The notes under the pieces are model-generated. The model was not told the origin of the DNA, made no database searches, and was given only the letters and a program-made list of their open reading frames with translations. Made by a program: the position numbers and the translations under genes. Of a stretch of DNA of 47,532 nt, positions 42,368-47,532 are shown piece after piece (the stretch's first letter is position 1; each line of letters opens with the position of its first letter). The stretch is from Phycisphaerae bacterium (GTDB taxonomy: Bacteria; Planctomycetota; Phycisphaerae; Sedimentisphaerales; SM23-30), in NCBI GenBank assembly GCA_016342495.1, contig JAEIOG010000031.1:1-47532 (forward strand), read 5' to 3'.

Positions 42368-43405
42368 CTAAATTTTTTCACCAGGTTTGGATTTACGGGT
42401 TACCCGAAAAGCTCGACTGCCTTTGAATTGTCCAATCTTTCCGGCAAACTTACTCTTACCTTCGATTTGCATGATAAGATCGCTTTTGGCTTCTTTATTA
42501 AGTTTGAGCACATCGCCAACTTCCAGGTTCAATAGCTCGCTAACTTTAATAGTTGTTCGCCCCAGGTAACAGCGGGTATGCAATTTTGCCTCGCCCAGAT
42601 TTTCGACCAGATAATTCCTATTATCGCCAACAATTTCTTTTTTGCGATAATTAAACCAATCCTGACTAGTAAGGCGACTCATCACAGGTTCGATAACGGC
42701 AAACGGGAAACATAAGCTCATCGACCCGGATCGATTCCCCATCTTCACTTCAAAACCTATCACTACAACAACTTCATTCGGAGCGACAATCTGCACTAGC
42801 TGGGGATTTGATTCCTGTTGGATAACTTCAAATTTTGCTTCGATAATATTTTGCCAGGCATCTGCCAAAGCATCAATTGCCCTATCAATAATTCTGTTAG
42901 CTAATCTCTGTTCGATTTGAGTCAGGGGCCTTTGCGGAATATATAGCTCGGCATTACCGCCACCAAGCATCCGATCAATAACCGGATAAATAATCAGCGG
43001 ACTGATTTCCATACATATCTGACCTTCCATCGGCTCGCAGCTCATAAGTGAAAATGAAGTTGGAGTCGGAAGCGAATATGTAAATTCAGCGTAAGTTAGC
43101 TGTTCGGTACTACGAACTTTAACTTCGATAATTGTTCGCAGATAGCCACTGAGTAAAGCACCAAAATTACGCGCAAAAGTTTCATGCAGACCTTCCAAAG
43201 CTCGCATCTGATCTTTACTGACACGCTCAGGTCTTTTGAAATCATAAGTATGTACATCTAACTGAACCGGGGTAGCCGACTGGGCCGCCCCTGCCATCTG
43301 CCCATCAGAACCATCTTGATCCTCATCCGATGATTCCAGGTCGCCCCCGGCAACTGCGTTCAATAATGCATCTACTTCATCCTGGTCAAGGACGTCAGCC
43401 ATCAT
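42368..43405 (-). CDS. fliM: Flagellar motor switch protein FliM
   Basis: C-ring component that receives CheY-P and sets rotation. The N-terminal LDQDEVDALLNAV matches the CheY/FliM LSQDEIDALL motif, followed by an acidic linker, then YDFKRPERVSKDQMRALEGLHETFARNF, SLMSCEPMEGQICMEISP, RMLGGG, RPLTQIEQRL and a C-terminal SpoA/FliN-like beta domain (VSELLNLEVGDVLKLN). ACGGAG precedes the ATG; Met2 is an alternative. It stands alone, with its own promoter at 43469-43497 and no other flagellar gene on either side. Confidence 0.96.
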   Translation of the reverse strand: MMADVLDQDEVDALLNAVAGGDLESSDEDQDGSDGQMAGAAQSATPVQLDVHTYDFKRPERVSKDQMRALEGLHETFARNFGALLSGYLRTIIEVKVRSTEQLTYAEFTYSLPTPTSFSLMSCEPMEGQICMEISPLIIYPVIDRMLGGGNAELYIPQRPLTQIEQRLANRIIDRAIDALADAWQNIIEAKFEVIQQESNPQLVQIVAPNEVVVVIGFEVKMGNRSGSMSLCFPFAVIEPVMSRLTSQDWFNYRKKEIVGDNRNYLVENLGEAKLHTRCYLGRTTIKVSELLNLEVGDVLKLNKEAKSDLIMQIEGKSKFAGKIGQFKGSRAFRVTRKSKPGEKI

Positions 43406-43468
43406 TTACTCCGTAAAATGCTGTTTCTGTGATTCTGTACCTTTTTTGCGCATAAAACATACACTAAC

Positions 43469-43497
43469 AGTATATTATCGGACAATAAAACAGACAA
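43469..43497 (-). promoter_or_regulatory. Promoter of fliM
   Basis: Minus strand: TTGTCT (43497-43492), 17-base spacer, TATACT (43474-43469). A sigma-70-like pattern, not a flagellar sigma-28 one. Confidence 0.6.
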
Positions 43498-43572
43498 GCT
43501 TTAACTAATCTAATACAAATGAATTCTAAGAGCCATCCGCTTCAAAAAACTTAAAAATTCTATGGTATTTTC

Positions 43573-44613
43573 TTAAGGTGTTCCACCCGAATTTGCCGCT
43601 GTTGGCAACTGGTCCAGACGTTTTATACTAAAAGTTAAGGTGTCTTCTTTGGGATTAGTAATTTTCATATCTGCCCCCTCCGGAATATTATAACTTGGAG
43701 CACGAATAATTGATGTCTGGTCAATATCCTTATCAAATATTTCTAAAAGCAGATGTTTATCTGAATCTTTATAGGCTTTTAGGCTCTCAGCTGTGCCCTG
43801 GCAACTAATGTCATCATATACACCAAGCTCCGCTTCATGATTTTCGCCAAAAACCACCATATATTTGCCAATCATATGCACCGGCATCACGATAGCTAAT
43901 CGTGGCTTTGGTATTGTTTGCTTTTCAAGACCTTGATTGGAAATTAAAATCACTTCCACATCAAATATCTGGGCCGGCCTATCCAGTATCGGTGCTACCA
44001 CTGCCTGGGTTTTCAGTGCCGTGCCTATAGACTGGAGCCTTTGCTTATTATCCAGCTCAACTTTGGCTATGACCTGGTCATTTCTAACATAAGCTAAAAC
44101 TGTTTCAGGGGTTACTTTTGCTGGCAAAAGTTTATTTTCCTGGTCATAAACCCTTACCGGTACTTCTTTTTTAACTAATTTAATAATCTCAAACTTGAGA
44201 TTCTTAGGTTCTGAATCAATCGCTTTCAAATAGCTTTTGCCGTCTTTGGCACTCAGTTTTTCTCCGATAAGGTCAAGAACGGCCCTGGCATACTCTTTGG
44301 GCTGACCATCTGGTGCGATTTTATCGATATCCAGTTTTATTTCCGACAAATAATCCTCAGTCAAAGCATGAACCCGACTTGTCGAACCTTCAACTGTTAG
44401 CTTAACCGGATAAGAATTATATATTGGCAAACCTTTTTCGTCGATAAACTGGGCTAAAATATCTTCACTGGCCGAGGGCAAAAGCTTTAATGTTACTGAA
44501 ACTGTTTCTTCAGTTGTCACCGCCCTTTCGGCAAATGCCCAGATCAAAAAACTCAATATTACCACTAATAAAAAAGTTTTTAATTTGCCCACAAAACTGG
44601 TTTTATTTCCCAT
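43573..44613 (-). CDS. cdaR: YbbR-domain protein (CdaR-like regulator of CdaA)
   Basis: Membrane-anchored extracytoplasmic protein with one N-terminal membrane segment (about 12-28, FLLVVILSFLIWAFAERA) followed by YbbR-like beta repeats, e.g. YPVKLTVEGSTSRVHAL and VEVILISNQGLEKQ. In Firmicutes the protein next to cdaA, CdaR, binds and regulates the cyclase. Here the gene starts 14 bases after the cdaA stop, so the pairing is preserved. No enzyme motif is present. The last ~20 residues are Pro/Gly/Ser-rich. Confidence 0.85.
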   Translation of the reverse strand: MGNKTSFVGKLKTFLLVVILSFLIWAFAERAVTTEETVSVTLKLLPSASEDILAQFIDEKGLPIYNSYPVKLTVEGSTSRVHALTEDYLSEIKLDIDKIAPDGQPKEYARAVLDLIGEKLSAKDGKSYLKAIDSEPKNLKFEIIKLVKKEVPVRVYDQENKLLPAKVTPETVLAYVRNDQVIAKVELDNKQRLQSIGTALKTQAVVAPILDRPAQIFDVEVILISNQGLEKQTIPKPRLAIVMPVHMIGKYMVVFGENHEAELGVYDDISCQGTAESLKAYKDSDKHLLLEIFDKDIDQTSIIRAPSYNIPEGADMKITNPKEDTLTFSIKRLDQLPTAANSGGTP

Positions 44614-44627
44614 TACAATTCCCCAGT

Positions 44628-45434
44628 TTAATTTCCTGTTTTTGAGTTGTCATTTTTCTTTGAAACAACCATTGCGTCCATTAATTGCTGGCGTAACTGT
44701 TCCAAAGTCAAAAAACGCGTTAATTTGCCATTCAGAGCTAAAGAAATATTACCCGTTTCCTCGCTGACAACCACGATTACTGCATCGGTTGCCTTACTTA
44801 AACCAATTGCCGCACGATGCCTGGAACCAAGCTGCCGGTCATATCCGCCATGTTCTGCCAAGGGCAATTGCACCCCTGCAGCGGCAATACGATTATTTCG
44901 GATAACAACAGCCATATCATGCAAAGGTGACCCTGGCCAAAATATTGTGTTTAGCAGTTCGGCACTAACCATCGACTCCATCGGCGTGCCACCGGCGATA
45001 AAATCGCCCAGCTTAACGTCACGTTCAATTGCAACAATAGCACCAATTTGCTTACGGCTTAAAGCCGAAGCTGAATCCACAAGGTGTTCAATTACCTGTT
45101 CAATTTCAGTCCCGGCATGTCGGCCAAAACGTGTACCTCCCAGATACATCAGGCCTCGCCGAATTTCAGGTTGAAATGCGACAATTGTAACCACGAACAC
45201 CATAACCAGAAAATATTTGAATAATAACTCGATACGTTCCAGACCTAAACGGTCAGTTAAAAGATTGATGCCCCAAAAGCCTATTAAAAGAAAAACCACG
45301 CCCCTGAATAGTCTTTCGCCCCCAGTTCCACGTAAAAAACGCATCACCGAATAGACTACAAAGCCTATCAGGCAAAGCTCTATCAATATTGGAACTTTTG
45401 GAAATGTCCATAAATATTTAAGGTGGTCAAGCAT
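44628..45434 (-). CDS. cdaA: Diadenylate cyclase CdaA
   Basis: Makes c-di-AMP from two ATP at the cytoplasmic face of the membrane. Three N-terminal membrane segments (about 15-85), then the DAC domain: FQPEIRRGLMYLGG, GAIVAIERD, FWPGSPLHDMAVVIRNNRIAAAGVQLPL, GSRHRAAIGLSKATDAV and VVSEETGNISLALNGKL. The RHR motif is intact. The other active-site motif, normally DGA, reads DMA in this protein. The order lptB-cdaA-cdaR in one direction with 44- and 14-base gaps suggests an operon driven from 46246-46275. Confidence 0.93.
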   Translation of the reverse strand: MLDHLKYLWTFPKVPILIELCLIGFVVYSVMRFLRGTGGERLFRGVVFLLIGFWGINLLTDRLGLERIELLFKYFLVMVFVVTIVAFQPEIRRGLMYLGGTRFGRHAGTEIEQVIEHLVDSASALSRKQIGAIVAIERDVKLGDFIAGGTPMESMVSAELLNTIFWPGSPLHDMAVVIRNNRIAAAGVQLPLAEHGGYDRQLGSRHRAAIGLSKATDAVIVVVSEETGNISLALNGKLTRFLTLEQLRQQLMDAMVVSKKNDNSKTGN

Positions 45435-45478
45435 CTCTGGGTACCTGATTCAATTTTAACAGGTTAAAATATTATGCC

Positions 45479-46222
45479 TTAATCGTCGAACTCATCGCCT
45501 CGGAACGTATGACCAAGATAAGTTTTTCTAACCAGGTCATCATTAATTAATGTTTTGGGAGCACCTTGCGCTAAAACAGTTCCTTCATTAATGATATAAG
45601 CATTATCGACAACTTCCAGCGTTCGCTGAACATTATGGTCAGTTATAAGGATACTAATGCCTTTATCACGTAAACGGTAAATTTCCTTTTGCAAATCTTC
45701 GACAGCTATCGGGTCTACTCCACTGAAAGGCTCATCCAGCAATATTAGTGATGGATTAGTCACCAGCGCTCTTGCAATCTCAAGCTTCCGCCGTTCGCCG
45801 CCACTTAATACATTAGCTAAACTATTACGAACCTTATTAAGACTAAACTGGTCTATCAATTCATCGCATCGATACATACGGTCTTGCCGGGTAAGGCTCA
45901 TGGTTTCAAGGATCGCCAGAAGATTCTGCTCAACGCTCAATCTCTGAAATACACTGGGCTCCTGAGAAAGATAACCAATGCCCAGTCTGGCCCGTTGATA
46001 CATGGGAACTTTGGTAATTTCACGCCCTTCAAAGAAAACTTTGCCGCCATCGGGCTGCACCATTCCAATGGTCATACGAAATGAAGTAGTCTTACCGGCG
46101 CCATTGCGGCCTAGCAATCCAACTATTTCATGTTCATGAACAGTCAGCGACACTCCATTAACAACTGTTCTGTTGCCATAGACTTTGATTAGCTCTTGAG
46201 TTTCTAGTAATACCATGTCCAT
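45479..46222 (-). CDS. lptB: LPS export ABC transporter ATP-binding protein LptB
   Basis: Cytoplasmic ATPase that powers LPS extraction with LptFG. Walker A GRNGAGKTT, Q-loop YLSQEPSVFQRLSV, signature LSGGERRKLEIARAL, Walker B LILLDEPFSGVDP, and the switch His in LITDHNV. The LSxGERRRxEIARAL and GIGYLxQEPSxFRxLxVExN strings are specific to LptB among ABC ATPases. The LptF/G permeases are not in the window. AGGAAA precedes ATG 46222; Met3 is an alternative. First gene of the lptB-cdaA-cdaR unit. Confidence 0.95.
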   Translation of the reverse strand: MDMVLLETQELIKVYGNRTVVNGVSLTVHEHEIVGLLGRNGAGKTTSFRMTIGMVQPDGGKVFFEGREITKVPMYQRARLGIGYLSQEPSVFQRLSVEQNLLAILETMSLTRQDRMYRCDELIDQFSLNKVRNSLANVLSGGERRKLEIARALVTNPSLILLDEPFSGVDPIAVEDLQKEIYRLRDKGISILITDHNVQRTLEVVDNAYIINEGTVLAQGAPKTLINDDLVRKTYLGHTFRGDEFDD

Positions 46223-46245
46223 TTGTTAAATTTCCTGCAAAAACT

Positions 46246-46275
46246 ATGATACCAGAATATTATTAAGCCGGTCAA
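46246..46275 (-). promoter_or_regulatory. Promoter of lptB-cdaA-cdaR
   Basis: Minus strand: TTGACC (46275-46270), 18-base spacer, TATCAT (46251-46246). It lies close to the lptB start (46222), so the leader is short. Confidence 0.55.
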
Positions 46276-46390
46276 CTAATTATTAGCCATAAGTAACGCA
46301 AACACCCTGTTTGTAACTTAAAAAGTTTAAATACCGGTGATACGGTAAGTCTTAATTTTATTTCGTTGGCTTAAAAATGCTACAAATACG

Positions 46391-46424
46391 AAAAAAGCCC
46401 GGCGCATTAGGTGCGGACGGGCTT
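46391..46424 (-). terminator. Intrinsic terminator of rplU
   Basis: AAGCCCG (46395-46401) pairs with CGGGCTT (46418-46424), with an inner CGCA/TGCG pair (46403-46406 and 46412-46415). On the minus strand six T follow the stem. Confidence 0.88.
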
Positions 46425-46477
46425 ATATTACTCTATATTTTAGAAAGTTAAGACTAACTTCCATCAAATCAGACAAT

Positions 46478-46795
46478 TTAGTTAGCTTTGATATCAGTTA
46501 TTTGAACTTCAAGATATTTCTGACGATGGCCAATACGACGACGCGAATTTTTACGACGACGGAACTGCATAGGATAAACCTTAGGACCAGCTACTGTATT
46601 AACCACTTCACCCAGCACTTTTGCTCCGGTAATATAAGGTTTGCCAATCTCTGTGCCATCATCATTGCGTACAAACAGAACTCTATCGAATTCTACTGCT
46701 GTTTCGCCTTCAACTAAATCACGAAGTTCGATACAAACTTTTTCGCCTTGCTGAACTTTATATTGTTTTCCGCCATCTTCTATTATTGCGTACAC
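46478..46795 (-). CDS. rplU: 50S ribosomal protein L21
   Basis: Large-subunit protein binding 23S rRNA. YAIIEDGGKQYKVQQGEKV, FDRVLFV, GAKVLGEVV and the basic FRRRKNSRRRIGHRQKYLEVQI block are diagnostic; 105 residues is full length. Translation starts at GTG 46795, with AGGAG eight bases upstream; the ATG at 46800 is out of frame. It is followed by its own terminator, and rpmA (L27), usually the next gene, is absent. Promoter proposed at 46956-46983. Confidence 0.96.
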   Translation of the reverse strand: MYAIIEDGGKQYKVQQGEKVCIELRDLVEGETAVEFDRVLFVRNDDGTEIGKPYITGAKVLGEVVNTVAGPKVYPMQFRRRKNSRRRIGHRQKYLEVQITDIKAN

Positions 46796-46955
46796 GTCAT
46801 TACTCCTGATATTTCTCTATTCTGGCCTTTGCATCAGTATTTTCTGCAACCAGATACAATCAGCTATGCCAATTTTCTATTTTTATGGGCCTGCCTTGGC
46901 CCCAAGTTGAAGCCAGACTCAGCTGACTAATCTTAATTTATGTAGTGAATAGGGT

Positions 46956-46983
46956 ATTATGACTATTTTCCTGGAAATAGCAA
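46956..46983 (-). promoter_or_regulatory. Candidate rplU promoter
   Basis: Minus strand: TTGCTA (46983-46978), 16-base spacer, CATAAT (46961-46956), giving a leader of roughly 150 bases before the GTG. Moderate match only. Confidence 0.4.
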
Positions 46984-47031
46984 GGATTTTTTATCAGAAA
47001 AGTAACAGCCCAAAATATAGACATAAATACT

Positions 47032-47050
47032 TGTAAACAATCAGTTTACA
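47032..47050. promoter_or_regulatory. 19-base dyad, operator-like
   Basis: TGTAAAC (47032-47038), AATCA, GTTTACA (47044-47050): perfect 7-bp arms with a 5-base centre. It lies between the small-RNA terminator and the rplU promoter, about 50 bases upstream of the latter's -35. Confidence 0.4.
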
Positions 47051-47083
47051 TCATTATTTGCTCCAGTTCACCGAACTTTTAAT

Positions 47084-47122
47084 AAAAAAATACCGCGGAC
47101 TGTGGTGGTGTTCAGACCGCGG
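47084..47122 (-). terminator. Intrinsic terminator with no upstream ORF
   Basis: CCGCGG (47093-47098) and CCGCGG (47117-47122) pair, extended past an A-A mismatch by CTG/CAG. On the minus strand the stem is followed by TA and seven T (47090-47084). Confidence 0.88.
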
Positions 47123-47261
47123 CGGGAGGTTAGACTTGCCTGATTGGCTAGATATTGCCAACAACCGACATCCCTTATGTCAGCTTAAAGTCAGCAAAAA
47201 CCAAAAAAACAAGAATGGTCATTGGCTTTTCAGGTGAATAATTATTTCGTTTCTATTCACA
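47084..47261 (-). ncRNA. Candidate small structured RNA of about 175 nt
   Basis: A good promoter (47268-47296) and a strong intrinsic terminator (47084-47122) on the same strand bracket about 175 bases with no open reading frame of note. The predicted transcript begins with a hairpin (GTGAATA/TATTCAC arms, about 47260-47234), has two short hairpins in the middle (GACAT/ATGTC and TTGGC/GCCAA), and a C-rich single-stranded stretch AACCTCCCGCC just before the terminator that is complementary to a Shine-Dalgarno sequence. It does not show the end-to-end pairing of 6S RNA, a tmRNA tag, or the SRP tetraloop helix. Confidence 0.5.
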
Positions 47262-47267
47262 AGGACG

Positions 47268-47296
47268 ATTTAACCATTTTACTGCCAAATTGTCAA
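47268..47296 (-). promoter_or_regulatory. Promoter of the candidate small RNA
   Basis: Minus strand: perfect TTGACA (47296-47291), 17-base spacer, TTAAAT (47273-47268). Confidence 0.6.
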
Positions 47297-47532
47297 GTGC
47301 ATTTTCATTTGTTTTGTGCACATTAGTGATAAAAACTTAGTTTATCCGTATTAAAGTTGTTATCATCCCTGACATAAAACTCGGTAATAGATATGTGTAT
47401 TTTATATGCGCTTTATCTTGATAGTCATTTGTGTTATCACCATTTTTAATTTCAGATTCACAACCATCCCATAGTCTAGGGAATAGGTGTGTTAAGCTGA
47501 TTTGCGGTAGCAAAAATAGCTTTTTTTTGGGG
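47297..47532. other. Right-edge region, nothing recognised
   Basis: AT-rich sequence with stops in all frames at short intervals and no clear repeat, RNA or promoter beyond those listed. A run of eight T ends the window at 47521-47528. Confidence 0.4.

Noticed and set aside
42185-42535. 116-codon ORF on the plus strand
   Set aside because: Its second half is the exact antisense of the fliM 3' end, and it has no good ribosome-binding site.
47084-47261. 6S RNA, tmRNA or SRP RNA identity for the small-RNA candidate
   Set aside because: The ends do not pair with each other as in 6S, there is no tag ORF or tRNA-like end, and the SRP GGAA-loop helix is absent.
1-47532. CRISPR array, tRNA, rRNA, integrase or transposase genes
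   Set aside because: No regularly spaced repeats, no TTCGANTC-type T-loop with acceptor pairing in the gaps examined, and no recombinase motifs in any reading frame.

Overview
The window looks like a chromosomal segment of a Planctomycetota bacterium, most likely class Phycisphaerae (Sedimentisphaerales-like). The pointers are a secreted protein with a cohesin-like domain and a C-terminal dockerin-like tail containing NFASFAGQWL and DxNxDGxVDxxD motifs, a fused SecDF, a tgt-yajC-secDF order, paired NfeD/FloA genes, a sulfatase beside a GH2 enzyme, and a TPR protein carrying RNA-polymerase alpha-CTD-like domains. The outer-membrane genes kdsA and lptB indicate an LPS-type envelope. The taxonomic call is an inference from gene content; no rRNA or tRNA gene was seen. 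The DNA is moderately AT-rich, and several promoters fit a sigma-70 pattern of TTGxxx, a 16-18 base spacer and TATAAT-like -10.

Layout. 1-1.5 kb: an RDD membrane protein and a PilZ protein. 1.7-8 kb (minus): an etfB-etfA-acyl-CoA dehydrogenase operon, then rho and a pterin-binding methyltransferase homologue. 8.6-13.4 kb (plus): long nfeD, short nfeD, floA and a basic proline-rich membrane protein. A GxxExxY gene flanked by 31-base inverted repeats sits between the two nfeD genes. 14-20 kb (plus): tgt, yajC, a small exported protein, a fused secDF with a large helical insertion, and a LysM protein. 20.9-22.5 kb (minus): a GT4 glycosyltransferase and a DUF6165-like protein. 22.7-24.6 kb (plus): an ArsR-ArsC fusion and an Acr3 arsenite pump, behind a readable promoter and operator. 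24.8-30.2 kb (plus): a lipoprotein GH2 with a discoidin domain, a sulfatase and a URO-D-family protein, probably a carbohydrate-degradation operon. 30.2-37.2 kb (minus): a CDP-alcohol phosphatidyltransferase, an HTH-EIIA fusion, an LRR protein with a two-TM partner, an M50 protease, a TPR protein, kdsA and a lipid kinase. 37.6-40.4 kb (plus): the TPR/alpha-CTD protein and a SpoIID-like protein. 40.5-46.8 kb (minus): the cohesin/dockerin-like protein, fliM, cdaR, cdaA, lptB and rplU. The right edge holds a promoter-terminator pair with no ORF between them, a candidate small RNA.

Functional themes. Envelope biogenesis and protein export: SecDF/YajC, LptB, KdsA, FloA/NfeD, SpoIID, LysM, M50. Cyclic-nucleotide signalling: CdaA/CdaR for c-di-AMP and PilZ as a possible c-di-GMP receptor. 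Energy metabolism: an ETF whose EtfB motif resembles the electron-bifurcating group. Arsenic detoxification. Sulfated-glycan use. The least explained items are the small-RNA candidate, the repeat-bounded GxxExxY cassette, the duplicated alpha-CTD protein, and the fusions HTH-EIIA and ArsR-ArsC. All family assignments come from motif recognition by eye; no database search was possible.
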